From Hydractinia symbiolongicarpus (lineage: Eukaryota; Cnidaria; Hydrozoa; Anthoathecata; Hydractiniidae): 64,000 nt of DNA. The translations under genes were made by a program, and so were the position numbers. The stretch is from NCBI RefSeq assembly GCF_029227915.1, contig NC_079876.1, positions 11,532,001 to 11,596,000 on the forward strand, given 5' to 3'. The notes under the pieces were generated by a model. The model did not search any database, was not told the DNA's origin, and saw nothing but the letters and a program-made list of their open reading frames with translations. Of this stretch, positions 33,925-46,920 are shown piece after piece (within the stretch, counting starts at the first letter, position 1; the number at the start of each line of letters is the position of its first letter).

Positions 33925-34363
33925 TGATTACCATGCCTCGTTGTTTTTATCCCGTTGGCTTTAATGTCACAAAAGCAAGTTTATATCAAGTTCGCATCAG
34001 ACGTTGGTCATAGTTACCTTTGCTATATTTGCTTTGAAGATTCAACCGGTCAGATCAATTGAGTTTTCGTTAGCAAAGATCACAAATCAATCCAGTCAAA
34101 TAAACAGTATCAATGCCATGAACAGAGCTCATGGCGGCAGCACTGGCGGCAAAGCCCTCAGCCAACTGAGAAAGGAGATTAACATTCCAATACAATCTGA
34201 AATCTACTGGACCGGTAGTGAAGTAGTTTCAAGTTTCAAAGAAATTAAGTCTCGTTTACATAAAAAACGTTATGTCAATTCTGACAAAAATCATGCTGAC
34301 GTAGCATTAACTAGATGTGGTGACATGGTCCAGAATTCATTTGGTGTGCAATTGCTGAAGTAA
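33925..34363 (+). pseudogene. BEL/Pao retrotransposon fragment (RNase H-like region)
   Basis: Shifted frames give a Pao-style pattern: CFYPVGF.V..ASLYQV, then FASDVGHSY, then LRKEINIPIQSEIYW, and RYVNSDKNHADVALTRCGD. These correspond to the region of BEL/Pao polyproteins near the RNase H domain (TDS motif, here TGS) through the NPAD box. Frame changes and a lost Asp show it is dead. Its 3' part is repeated at 39608-39814. Confidence 0.6.
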
Positions 34364-36418
34364 ATGCAATAATCCTGAGATCGTTGAAAGTAACAAACAT
34401 CCCTAGGAAAACTCTATTTTATATCAGTCATAGGTACCATTTCAAGTTGTCCGAAGATTATTCGAGTAGTAGCATTAATGGACGCACTTTGCTGGTCCTC
34501 TTGGAAAGCAGTACCAATAGGAACTGAAGAAGATATGCTAGGTAAATAATTTCAATAAATCATTTCAATCATCAATAAAAAGTACCTTTTGCTACAAAAA
34601 ACAAGTAAAATCCAAAAACTATCCTGTCAATGTCACTTTGTCCTTTATTGTCTTGTGATCATATCCACTTTTGGTGTAGTGCTAAAAATGAATGTACTCT
34701 AAACTAACAAGTGGTATGAATATGTGATTATGTATGTGATAATGGCAAAAAGTCAACATGCAATATTGACATGCATACTGTGTAATTTCCAGACCGGAAC
34801 ATTGGTAATTTACATCTGGCAATATTATTATTTTCTATTATTATATGATGACGTCATAGGTCGTTTTGTCACATGCCAATCCAATTTGTCTTGATTAAGT
34901 AGTTACTGACGTGAATGTGCATAGATATACCGAGTTTTATTCTATGACAGCTATTAACACCAAGGTTCTCAAACATCGATTATTTAAAAAAATTATTGAT
35001 TCAAGATTTGAATTCTGATCGATTTCCGTTTTCTTCCTAGAGAAATCATTTGCCTTCACCTGTAAACATTCCTAATAATGTCTTACATTCTTATATTTTT
35101 TTAATGACTTGTACTGTAAATAGTTCTAAAAAAGATAAAAACAGATAATTTCCAAAAAAGACATATTTTCTTTGACCATTGTCTCAGTATTACGTCACAA
35201 CATATTGATGCTTCTTTGTACTAAGTCTCGTTACTTGTAATCAAACAGAACAAAAGTTACATGCCGCGGGGACTTAATGTCCCCCCATACCCACTAGGGT
35301 CAGAATAGCCCATATTAAAAGGAAAATCTAAATTATGCAACGACATTGACGGTGAATGACAAAATGATGATCTACATATGTACAATGATTACTAAAGAAA
35401 GCTAAAAAAGTTGAAAAAAGCTATCAAAAGGATGAAATTTGCAAAGCAATGGGTGGAATAACACATTATTTTATCATCCAGAAATTGATGGCCGAATGTG
35501 AAAAATGTTAAGAGGGAACTTGTAGACTTAGCCAGAAGGTTACCAAGAATAAAGGCGCAACAGAGCTTGTTTGGTGGGAAGATGTTCAAGTTGATTTACC
35601 ACTTGGACAATATATAAACATAAGTTGTAGACCTAGCCAGAAGGCTACCAAGAATAAAGGCGCAATAGAGTTAGTTTGGTACTTGAACAATTTATTCAGT
35701 TTCATTCAAAGTAACTAAATAATAACTTTAAAATTAACTGGGATTATTTTTTTTACTAACGCATGCAAATATGCAGTATCAAAAGTAATTTTGTAAGACA
35801 ATTCCGAATAACGCATGGATGTAAAGCTTTTTACCGAAAAGAAATAAAAAGAATATTGTTATACGCTTATTGATTTTTTAATTATATTTTTTTTTCAAGA
35901 TGTTATCTGAAATAATAGCTTTGTTTTACTCGTGACATCATCAGATTGACCAACTAGCTTTCTAGCAACAAGGCAAAACTTCACCGATCATTGTATCATT
36001 ATAGCAACTGTAACGTATTTTTTAGAATCTAACTTTCTTTTTCGCAGCAATCAAAGCAAGATACGCATGGGCTTGCAAGCCTATGCTTGAATACAAATTT
36101 TCTAGCTATAAATCAATTCAGTCAACTCCACACTTAAAGTTAAATTTCTCAAATAAAAACTATGAACGAGATTTTGTAGAAAATAAGACTCTCTTATTTT
36201 CGTTTGAACAAAGTGAATAAGAAAATAAGTAATACTATTTGCTACGTTTGTCATCTTTCCAGCTAAGTTCAAACGATGATACGACGAATACGTCAGGTTT
36301 TGTTGTTGACCTTTTCAGGAGGCAGAAACAAAAAAATGTTTTTTTTTTAATGAATATTAATTTAAATTATATTAAATTAGTGAGTATTAATTCTACTGTT
36401 GATTGCAAAAAGTTTTAA

Positions 36419-37127
36419 CCTTGTTCGGTCCGGGGGTGGTGGGGGGAGGGGCGGATTCAACTGCCCCCCCCCTAACGGTTTTGTCTTTATAACGCTCTAA
36501 CGCTACGTTGAAATGGCTATCATACTTATTGAGTTTCAGTATTCATCCATTACACACCTGTATACCAACTTTTCAGGTCCCATGCCTTTCAGAGGCTTTG
36601 ATATTGGCTATTATCGAAACTACCTCTAAAAATCGCTATGAAAACTTTATAACTGGGAAAATATAATAACTCTTGTTAGCATTATCCTTAGAACTTGAAA
36701 CTTACAACACAGCTTTTTTTATCAAGAAGAATCATTTTTCATTATTTAAACACGTGACTAATCCGATTTCAGGATTTTTTCGGATTTTACTCGAAAATCG
36801 CAAAAAAACGGATTTTCGGGCAATTTTTGGCAACTTTTCATACGATCTATGTAGAAACCAGAAAATATGTTAAATAACTTTTATTTCGCTTTCAGAAACT
36901 TCAAACTGATGCAAAAATCCGCTCTAGAACTACATTAATTAAATTTTAAGCAGACGGTGGCAGAAAATATGCTGACGCAAGCAAAAATTTATTGCCTTCA
37001 TTTTGTTTCTTTTGTAATGTACTATAAGTGTCCCAAGTTTGATTCAATATGAACAGGCCTATGAAAAGTTATCGAAAAGAGATGGGGGCGGTCATATTAT
37101 GTTAGAAACCCCCCGGAGCGAATAGGG
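36419..37127 (+). mobile_element. Complete TTAA-flanked MITE (709 bp)
   Basis: It starts CCTTGTTCGGTCCGGGGG and ends CCCCCCGGAGCGAATAGGG, so the first and last ~20 bases are imperfect inverted repeats. TTAA lies on both sides (36415-36418 and 37128-37131). TTAA target and CCY start are piggyBac signs; no transposase is encoded. The longer frame within it (36673-36873) is not coding. Confidence 0.75.
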
Positions 37128-37408
37128 TTAAGGAAACTGTGTCGTGTTTATTCTATTTAACACTACTCTACCTAAAGCATTGAGCATTTCAAGTAAATAA
37201 CTTACATTTTAAAGATGATACCACGCACATTTGTGATTCCGGACATTTGTTAAGGACCTTAATATATCTGAAATCTTTTTGTATTACAACAGTTTTTACT
37301 TTATATGTTATGTCCTAATATTCTTTTTTTAGAATTTTAGGGCATGGTGGATCCTTTTTATTAGTTTGCCAATACTTGACTCAACAACATTTGTAACAAA
37401 AAAACATG

Positions 37409-37490
37409 CGACGAGGGTTGGATTTGACCCAACACAGGCAGAGCCCAATAGAGCAGCAGTTCATTGCCTTAACCACTCGGCCACCTGGTC
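37409..37490 (-). pseudogene. tRNA-Ser pseudogene
   Basis: Aligns over 82 bases with the tRNA-Ser(GCT) of this array. The acceptor stem has a C-C clash, the anticodon stem has an A-C clash, and the T-loop reads GTCAAAT, not TTCGAAT. Confidence 0.8.
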
Positions 37491-39270
37491 TAACTAGACT
37501 AGTATATATTTAGTAATATGTGAATAACTAGTACAATAAATACGTATAACTTATTATTACTTTCTAAGTGACAGGCAATTTAAAGGGTAAACAAAATATG
37601 TGGAGGTTCCACAAGTTAAATACAAAAATCGTTACATCCGTATCAGCATCGTAAGTTTTTTCTATGATGGATTATAGATCGTGAAGTACAAGTACTATGT
37701 TTATTGCCAAAGATGTAGAATATTGCACTTCGAGGCTATAGAATGGGCACATTATTCTATTATGACAGAAACGTTGTAGAAGTAACAGGATTCGAAAGAG
37801 TTACCGCTCCTACATTTTACTCGAATACCTGTGATTGTGCCGTTGTATTTAATTCTTACATTGCGGATCCCGAAATTATGAGAATGTTCGGCTTAGCGAC
37901 CTGATTCACATGACATATGCATTAAAATAAACATGTATTGAGTACAACTTAACAAAAAAACGGATGGCACGATCTTAAAAAATGAAACTAAATGCAAGTA
38001 AACTAAGATATAGCATATTACACATCGAGACTATAGAATGGTCATATCATTCTATTATGACAAAAACGAGGAAAAAATATTGACAGAAAAATGGCGTCGT
38101 TCGACCCGTCTGTCAGTTGCCTGTTTCATTAAAGTCACCTTAAGTCAATTTTCTTGATTTCAACAACAACAATTTATTAAACATTTATATTGCGATGGTT
38201 AAGGTTTGAGGAAGAAAATTAACAATTTTTGATATTTAAAACACACCTACTATTTCAAAATGTTTCCAGGATACAAGCAACAAAAAACAGTTTTTATTGC
38301 AAGTACTAGTTAATGTAAGATGGTTTAGAGCAACACTAGTTATCCTACTCATGAACACCGTTTTCAAACAACATTAGGACTGGTAAATCATTTGGCGAAC
38401 AACTATTACAAAACTTTAAATATGGTCAAAATCTTTCTTAATTTGTAAATAATTGTACAATGACAGCGTGTAATTCTGTTTCCTTTGTTCATTGACAAAA
38501 AAAGATCATCGGTCATGCAAGAAACTCCGATTCTTTTTAAATTGGAAATGACGACGGCGTCGAAATCTGTAGAACATATGCATGACTTTTGGTGATAAAA
38601 TTTGAAATTACATTATAAATTACTAACTAAATTTAAATAACTAGTGATAAGATGAAAAAGGTATGCTTTTAGTTCCTTATTTTTGGAAATAATTGGATTG
38701 TTTGCGTGGTTTTTAACATACAAATCATAAAAAAAACGTGTACAATATAGTAAGTAATTTGAAAATAATGATGAACACTCGTCCGACAAATATAGTTTCT
38801 GTTGATGTCGAGTTTGGGACTGATGTATTTCTGATCAAGTAGGAAATACCTTCATAAAAGCTGACAATACATGACTTCCGCTGTTTGAGTAATAATATTT
38901 GACCTTTTGCCCCTTAGACAAAGTTATAAGTCGTGTGAATTGATGCTCTTTCGAAAGTAGTTGACAGCAAAAAAATATGCGTAAGATGTTGCTAGTTAAA
39001 TTTTTAGTATCAAAAAGGCGAACTTTACCGTTTAATTTTTAAATTTTTATCACTGATTTGTTTCTTACTATAATATGAGGAACGCAAGACAAAAATTATG
39101 CATTAAGTAAGCGTTTCCAAAAAAACTATAAAGCCACATGATCATTTGAGCTTATCTCTCAGTTCTTTATGGAAATTTGCATACAAAATATACGCTTTCT
39201 GAAACATTGTATCGTCAACATTCACCAACATTTGACAAAAAGAAACAATAACAATGTAAAAAATAGTGTG
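37491..39270. other. Spacer of copy 1, no gene seen
   Basis: Non-coding AT-rich array DNA, repeated almost unchanged at 42207-43986. I see no exon. Confidence 0.5.
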
Positions 39271-39352
39271 CGTCGAGGATGGGATTCGAACCCACGCGGG
39301 CAGAGCCCAATAGATTAGCAATCTATCGCCTTAACCACTCGGCCACCTCGAC
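39271..39352 (-). tRNA. tRNA-Ser(GCT)
   Basis: 82 bases with serine-type long variable arm, anticodon GCT, and A- and B-box intact. The second acceptor pair is T-A where other copies have A-T; both sides changed, so the stem pairs perfectly. A T-run follows downstream, as RNA polymerase III uses. Confidence 0.9.
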
Positions 39353-39607
39353 TTATTAAAATAGCATATATTTAGTAATATGTGCATAACAGGTACAATA
39401 AATAGGTATGACTTATTATTACTTTCTAAGTAACAGCAGTTTAAAGAGTTACCACAATGTGTAGACGTTCGCTAAGTTATATACAAACACGTTACAATCG
39501 TATCAGCGTCGTAAGATTTCTTATTTTTAAACGGTTCATTGATTGAAAAGTACTAGTCCTATGTTTATCGTCATAGTTGTACCTACGTGGGAGTGACATA
39601 ATTCGAA

Positions 39608-39814
39608 GTGTTTTTGCTGAGAAAGGAGATTAACATTCCAATACAATCTGAAATCTACTGGCCCGGTAGTGAAGTAGTTTCAAGTTTCACAGAAATTAAG
39701 TCTCGTTTACATAAAAAACGTTATGTCAATTCTGACAAAAATCATGCTGACGTAGCATTAACCAGATGTGGTGACATGGTCCAGAATTTTTTTGGTGTGC
39801 AATTGCTGAAGTAA
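39608..39814 (+). pseudogene. BEL/Pao fragment, second copy at the duplication junction
   Basis: Repeats the 3' part of 34166-34363 with several amino-acid changes (T to P, K to T, S to F). It begins at the duplication breakpoint, so it has no 5' part. Confidence 0.6.
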
Positions 39815-41324
39815 ATGAAATAATCCTGAGATCGTTGAAAGTAACAAACATCCCTAGGAAAACTCTATTTTATATCAGTCATAGGTACCATTTCAAGTTG
39901 TCCGAAGAATATTCGAGTAGCAGCATTAATGGACCCAGTTTGCTGGTCCTCTTGGAAAGCAGTACAAACAGGAACTGAAGAAGATATGCTAGGTAAATAA
40001 TTTCAATAAATCATTTCAATCATCAATAATAAGTACCTTTTGCTACAAAAACAAGTAAAATCAGAAAGCATCAAATGAAGGTCAGAAGTCAGCCAAACGA
40101 AACAATTTATATTTATTCTTAGGAATTATCGCTGGAGAAATACATATTTTGTTTCGTGAGAATAAACTTTGGGATATCTGAGCAATTAATAATCCTCTTT
40201 AGCGGATTTAGTATGGGCGCATAAAGTCTCATAACTTTTTAATTATTGGATGAAATTAATAGGAATTTTGTGACTTTTCCTAACTTTTATTTAAAAAATT
40301 ATCCTGTCAATGTCACTTTGTCCTTTACTGTCTTGTGATCATATCCACTTTTGGTGTAGTGCTAAAAATGAATGTACTCTAAACTAACAAGTGGTATGAG
40401 TATGTGATTATGTATGTGATAATGACAATAAGTTAACATACAATATTGACATGCATACTGTCTAATTTGCAGACCGGAACATTGGTAATTTACATCTGGC
40501 AATATTATTATTTTCTATTATTATATGATGACGTCATATGTCGTTTTGTCACATGCCAATCCAATTTGTCTTGATTAAGTAGTTACTGACATAAATGTGC
40601 ATAGATATACCGAGTTTTATTCTATGACAGCTATTAACACCAAGGTTCTCAAACATCGATTATTTAAAAAAATTATTGATTCAAGATTTGAATTCTGATC
40701 GATTTCCGTTTTCTTCCTAGAAAAATCATTTGCCTTCACCTGTAAACATTCCTAATAATGTCTTACATTTATATATTTTTTTAATGACTTGTACTGTAAA
40801 TAGTTCTAAAAAAGATAAAAACAGATAATTTCCAAAAAAGACATATTTTCTTTGACCATTGTCTCAGTATTACGTCACAACATATTGATGCTTCTTTGTA
40901 CTAAGTCTCATTACTTGTAATCAAACAGAACAAAAGTTACAGGCCGCGGGGACTTAATGTCCCCCCATACCCACTAGGGTCAAAATAGCCCATATTAAAA
41001 GGAAAATCTAAATTATGCAACGACATTGACGGTGAATGACAAAATGATCTACATATGTACAATGATTACTAAAGAAAGCTAAAAAAGTTGAAAAAAGCTA
41101 TAAAAAGGATGAAATTTGCAAAGCAATGGGTGGAATAACACATTATTTTATCATCATAGTTTTGTTTTACTCGTGACATCATCAGATTGACCAACTAGCT
41201 TTCTAGCAACAAGGCAAAACTTCACCGATCATTGTATCATTATAGCAACTGTAACGTATTTGTTAGAATCTAACTTTAGGAGGCAGAAACAAAAAAATGC
41301 TTTATTTTAATGAATATTAATGAA

Positions 41325-41962
41325 TATTGCTCTAACGCTACGTTGAAATGGCTATCATACGTATTGAGTTTCAGTATTCATCCATTACACACCTGTATGC
41401 CAAATTTTTAGGTCCCATGCCTCTCAGAGGCTTTGATATTGGCTATTATCGAAACTACCTCTAAAAATCGCTATGAAAACTTTATAACTGGGAAAATATA
41501 ATAACTCTTGTTAGCATTATCCTTAGAACTTGAAACTTACAACACAGCTTTTTTTATCAAGAAGAATCATTTTTCATTATTTAAACACGTGACTAATCCG
41601 ATTTCAGGATTTTTTCGGATTTTACCCGAAAATCGCAAAAAAACGGATTTTCGGGCAATTTTTGGCAACTTTTCATACGATCTATGTAGAAACCAGAAAA
41701 TATGTTAAATAACTTTTATTTCGCTTTCAGAAACTTCAAACTGATGCAAAAATCCGCTCTAGAAATACAATAATTGAATTTTAAGCAGACGGTGGCAGAA
41801 AATATGCTGACGCAAGCAAAAATTTATTGCCTTCATTTTGTTTCTTTTGTAATGTACTATAAGTGTCCCAAGTTTGATTCAATATGAACAGGCCTATGAA
41901 AAATTATCGAAAAGGGATGGGGGCGGTCATATTATGTTAGAAACCCCCCGGAGCGAATAGTG
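41325..41962 (+). mobile_element. MITE copy 4, left end missing
   Basis: Matches 36490-37127 closely, ending GAGCGAATAGTG at TTAA (41963-41966). A deletion removed its first ~75 bases and the flank. Confidence 0.7.
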
Positions 41963-42124
41963 TTAAGGAAACTGTGTCGTGTTTATTCTATTTAACACTA
42001 CTCTACCTAAAGCATTGAGCATTTCATGTAAATAGCTTACATTTTAAAGATGATACCACGCACATTTGTGATTCCGGACATTTGCCAATACTTGACTCAA
42101 CAACATTTGTAACAAAAAAACATG

Positions 42125-42206
42125 CGAGGAGGGTTGGATTTCACCCAACACAGGCAGAGCCCAATAGAGCAGCAGTTCATTGCCTTAATCACTCGGCCAC
42201 CTGGTC
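42125..42206 (-). pseudogene. tRNA-Ser pseudogene, duplicate
   Basis: Duplicate of 37409-37490, with further changes (acceptor 3' end and T-arm). Confidence 0.8.
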
Positions 42207-43986
42207 TAACTAGACTAGTGTATATTTAGTAATATGTGAATAACTAGTACAATAAATACGTATAACTTATTATTACTTTCTAAGTGACAGGCAATTTAAA
42301 GGGTTAACAAAATATGTGGAGGTTCCACAAGTTAAATACAAAAATCGTTATATCTGTATCAGCATCGTAAGTTTTTTCTATGATGGATTATAGACCGTGA
42401 AGTACAAGTACTATTTTTATTGCCAAAGATGTAGAATATTGCACTTCGAGGCTATAGAATGGTCATATTATTCTATTATGAAAGAAACGTTGTAGAAGTA
42501 ACAGGGTTCGAAAGAGTTACCGCTCCTACATTTTACTCGAATACCTGTGATTGTGCCGTTGTATTTAATTCTTACATTGAGGATCCCAAAATTATGAGAA
42601 TGTTCGGTTAAGCGACCTGATTCACATAACATATGCATTAAAATACGCATGTATTGAGTACATCTTAACAAAAAAACGGATGGCACGATCTTAAAAAATG
42701 AAACTAAATGCAAGTAAAGGAAGATATAGCATATCACACATCGAGACTATAGAATGGTCATATCATTCTATTATGACAAAAACGGAGAATAAATATTGAC
42801 AGAAAAATGGCGTCGTTCGACCTGTCTGTCAGTTGCCTGTTTCATTAAAGTCACCTTAAGTCAATTTTCTTGATTTCAACAACAACAATTTATTAAACCT
42901 TTATATTGCGATGGTTAAGGTTTGAGGAAGAAAATTAACAATTTTTGATATTTAAAACACACCTACTATTTCAAAATGTTTCCAGGATACAAGCAACAAA
43001 AAACAGTTTTTATTGCAAGTACTAGTTAATGTAAGATGGTTTAGAGCAACACTAGTTATCCTACTCATGAACACCGTTTTCAAACAACATTAGGACTGGT
43101 AAATCATTTGGCGAACAACTATTACAAAACTTTAAATATGGTCAAAATCTTTCTTAATTTGTAAATAATTGTACAATGACAGCGTGTAATTCTGTTTCCT
43201 TTGTTCATTGACAAAAAAAGATCATCGGTCATGCAAGAAACTCCGATTCTTTTTAAATTGGAAATGACGACGGCGTCGAAATCTGTAGAACATATGCATG
43301 ACTTTTGGTGATAAAATTTGAAATTATATTATAAATTACTAACTAAATTTAAATAACTAGTGATAAGATGAAAAAGGTATGCTTTTAGTTCCTTATTTTT
43401 GGAAATAATTGGATTGTTTGCGTGGTTTTTAACATACAAATCATAAAAAAACGTGTACAATATAGTAAGTAATTTGAAAATAATGATGAACACTCGTCCG
43501 AAAAATATGGTTTCTGTTGATGTCGAGTTTGGGACTGATGTATTTCTGATCAAGTAGGAAGTACCTTCATAAAACCTGACAATACATGACTTCCGCTGTT
43601 TGAGTAATAATATTTGACCTTTTGCCCCTTAGACAAAGTTATGAGTCGTGTGAATTGATGCTCTTTCGAAAGTAGTTGACAGCAAAAAAATGTGCGTAAG
43701 ATGTTGCTAGTGAAATTTTTAGTATCAAAAAGGCGAACTTTACCGTTTAATTTTTAAATTTTTTATCTCCGATTTGTTTCTTACTATAATGTGAGGAACG
43801 CAAAACAAAAAATATGCGTTAACTATGCGTTTCCAAAAAAACTATAAACCCACATGATCATTTGAGCTTATCTCCCAGTTCTTTATGGAAATTTGCATAC
43901 AAAATATACGCTTTCTGAAACATTGTAATGTCAACATTCACCAGCATTTGACAAAAAGAAACAATAACAATGTAAAAAATAGTGTG

Positions 43987-44068
43987 CGACGAGGATGGGA
44001 TTCAAACCCACGCGGGCAGAGCCCCATAGATTAGCAATCTATCGCCTTAACCACTCGGCCACCTCGTC
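43987..44068 (-). tRNA. tRNA-Ser(GCT), variant
   Basis: 82 bases, anticodon GCT. The B-box has one change (GGTTTGAATCC, not GGTTCGAATCC), and one base differs at the edge of the variable arm. Expression may be reduced; it could be a young pseudogene. Confidence 0.65.
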
Positions 44069-44330
44069 TTTTTAAAATAGCATATATTTAGTAATATGTG
44101 CATAACAGGTACAATGAATAGGTATGACTTATTATTACTTTCTAAGTAACAGCAGTTTAAAGAGTTACCACAATGTGTAGACGTTCGCTAAGTTATATAC
44201 AAACACGTTACATTCGTATCAGCGTCGTAAGATTTCTTATTTTTAAACGGTTCATCGATTGAAAAGTACTAGTCCTATGTTTATCGTCACAGTTGTGCCT
44301 ACGTGGGAGTAACAGAATTCGAAGTTTTTT

Positions 44331-45386
44331 CATTCCTACATTTAAATACCTGTGATCGCACCTTTGTACCTAATTCTTACATTGCGGTTCCTCAAACTGG
44401 CATTTTGGCAAAGTCAGATAGCACGGCTAAAAAAAATGAAACAAAACTAAAATTAAAATTAAAATGAATAGACGATAGATTACCATATTATTCTGCTGTG
44501 AAAAACACGAAAAGAAATTATAAACAACAAAAAGGCCTGGCATGACCATGCTATCAGTTGGGTAGTTCAAAAGTCACTAAAATCGTTTTCATATGCAGCA
44601 AGATGTCGAATTCCTTGATTTTTAACCACAATAACTTGCTAAATAAATTTCAACGCTGTTTAGAAAAAGATTTTGCATTAAAATCGACAATTTGTGGCTA
44701 TAATAAAAAATTCACCCGTAATTTCAAAATTTTTTAAACATTTTAGACACCTTCTTTTTGCAAATACTTGTTAACGCGATTGAGTTAGATGGTTAGAGCA
44801 ACACTGGTTATTTTACTAATGAGCATCGTTTACAAACAACGTTAAAAGTGCTAAATTATTTTACGAATAACTATTACAAAACTTTAGATATGATGGAAGT
44901 TTTGCTTAATTTGTGAATAATTGTAGCCCGAGAGCACCTCTTATTTTCTTTGTTTTCATTTTTCAAAAACAATTTTTTACTTTCTTAGATCATGCAAGAA
45001 ACACAATTTTTCTTTTACGTCGGAGATCACGAAGATCCAATATTTGTACAATATGCACAGGTTGACCTTACCTACATTAAGCACATTTCTAAATTTTGGA
45101 TGTAACCAAAATAGCGTAACTTCTAAGATTTCGGGAAACAAAGTTTCTTTTTGGATTCTGCACTGCAATTATTGCGTAAATTACGCGCATGCACTGTTTG
45201 AAGCGCCTCTAATATTTATTTAACAGTTAAATACTGTTCTTTTTCTCTCGCAACAAGCTGTTGTCGGTAACTTTAGTATTTAGCAATTGTTTCCTTTCTT
45301 TTATATACTATGTCGAACTCGACGAAACAAGACACCGCCTAATCAATGCAAAGGCAAGAGATAAAAGATGACGCAACAAACAACAA
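44331..45386 (-). repeat. Array unit, minus orientation
   Basis: Reverse complement of parts of 47990-49120 with divergence, without a tRNA. It ends where a Helitron-like element starts. No gene seen. Confidence 0.6.
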
Positions 45387-46104
45387 TCTATATAATAATA
45401 CGCCAGTTCCGCGTCTCTGTGACTGGCAAAGTGGATGTGCTCATTTTCCTTTGATCTTTCCGAAATTTTCTTTGAAGTAACCGAAAACTGCATGTCTAAC
45501 AAGTTAAATTTTCTGACGTTACGGCCCGATGTAAATAACACTACTTTAAAGTCAATTTCTTATATTAAATTAATGACGCCATTACAGTGCACCTAAAACT
45601 TTTGAGGCCAAATAACTTGGAAACGAGTTGGTGACGTCAATGATTTTACCCCGCTTGGGTAACTAGGGACCACCTGGGACCACTTTTGGGTAAATTTCCC
45701 AAAATTAGGTCTCCAAATCCGTTTCGGTATTGACGTCATCCAAAAACGTTTGGCAAAAGTACATGATCCTATACATTTTTTTGGTCAGCGCTTCAAGATC
45801 TATACGAGGAAGGCAACAGGTATATAAATTTCTAAAAGAAATGTTTTGTGTTTTCACGTGTCTTTGCTGACGTCAGCACATATTATAAACCCTTGTATCT
45901 GCTTTTGCAGTCCTCGAAAACATATCATCCTATACATTTTTTTAATCAGTGTTTCAACCTCTACACATTACAATAAAGGAATAAAATAAATCTCTCTAAT
46001 TCTTTTGGGATCTTCACTGCTGACTTCAGCAAAACATCTAAAACAACCTATTTTTGCATTGCCCATCTGCCTAAGTGGATTTCTCCACGGGCCTTATCGA
46101 CTAG
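45387..46104 (+). mobile_element. Helitron-like element 1
   Basis: Starts TCTATATAATAATACG preceded by A. It ends with a hairpin-like GTGGATTTCTCCACGG and CTAG, then T. The inside is non-coding, with a GGGTAACTAGGGACCACCTG segment shared with the next element. It was inserted in array DNA that elsewhere reads AACAACGATAG. Confidence 0.65.
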
Positions 46105-46480
46105 TCTATATAATAATACGGCAGTTCTGTCTGTGACTTCTGCAAAGTGGATAAAAATTCTTTGATAAAGTCTATAAAACATCGCCTATAAATTTCTTCT
46201 GTCAATTAGCAAACTTTGACGTTAGAGCAATATTGACGTCAAAAGAAAGTATACTAAGATTAGTGAACCCATTGCACTGCACTTTTAAATTTAAGGCTAA
46301 ATAACTTGGAAACAGTAGGAAATAATTGACGTTATCTCCTGCGCGGGTAACTAGGGACTACCTGGGACCAATTTGGGTAAGTTTCCCAAACCTGGGTCCC
46401 CGAATCGGTTTCGGAATGGACGGGTTGATGACGTCATCACAAAACCTACAAACCCCAATATCTCTGCAACCGTTTGCCAA
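46105..46480 (+). mobile_element. Helitron-like element 2, truncated, head to tail with element 1
   Basis: Starts TCTATATAATAATACG right after CTAG of element 1. It shares internal blocks (AACTTGGAAAC, GGTAACTAGGGAC, GTTTCGG). No 3' hairpin and CTRR end are seen; it runs into array DNA near 46480. Confidence 0.6.
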
Positions 46481-46838
46481 AAGCTGAATATTTATCACAG
46501 TTTTTTTACCCGTGATGTATAAAATTAAATACAGAGATGCAATCACAGGTATCCATTTAAAATGTAGAAACATGATTTTTTAAGACTCTGTTACTCCCCG
46601 TAAAAGATACAACTTTGGCAATAAAAATATGATTTGTACTTTACAATCAATGATTCGTTTATAAGGAAAAATACTTACGATTCCGTTGGGAAAGTAACAA
46701 ATTTTGTATTTAATTGGTGGAGCCTCTACATATTGTGTTAACTCTTTAAATAACCTGTTACTTAGAAAGTAAAGAAAAGTTTTACATTTTCATTGTACCT
46801 GTTATCCACATATTACTAAATATATACTCCTTTACTAA

Positions 46839-46920
46839 GACGAGGTGGCCGAGTGGTTAAGGCGATAGATTGCTAATCTATTGGGCTCTGCCCTCGTGCG
46901 TTCGAATCCCATCTTCGTCG
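46839..46920 (+). tRNA. tRNA-Ser(GCT), variant
   Basis: 82 bases, anticodon GCT, one T-stem mismatch (GTGCG) and one G-T pair in the acceptor. A T-run follows. First plus-strand copy after the orientation switch. Confidence 0.7.

Larger units (their letters stand above)
34166..39616 (+). repeat. Segmental duplication, copy 1 (5.45 kb unit)
   Basis: The sequence recurs from 39617 to about 44330. Copy 1 carries the end of the BEL/Pao fragment, an internal tandem repeat near 35515-35690, a complete MITE, one tRNA pseudogene and one tRNA-Ser. It holds no supported host gene. Blocks at about 35480-35925, 36037-36318, 36370-36490 and 37245-37361 are absent from copy 2. Confidence 0.85.
39617..44330 (+). 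repeat. Segmental duplication, copy 2 (4.7 kb)
   Basis: Follows copy 1 directly. Against copy 1 it lacks four internal blocks and has about 230 extra bases at 40067-40300. It holds MITE copy 4 without its left end, a tRNA pseudogene and a tRNA-Ser. Confidence 0.85.

Noticed and set aside
34004-34363. Host gene of 119 codons
   Set aside because: The match to the BEL/Pao RNase H region and frame changes upstream make a retrotransposon remnant more likely.
36673-36873. Small protein gene repeated at 41508-41708
   Set aside because: It lies wholly in a MITE and is conserved only because the DNA was duplicated.
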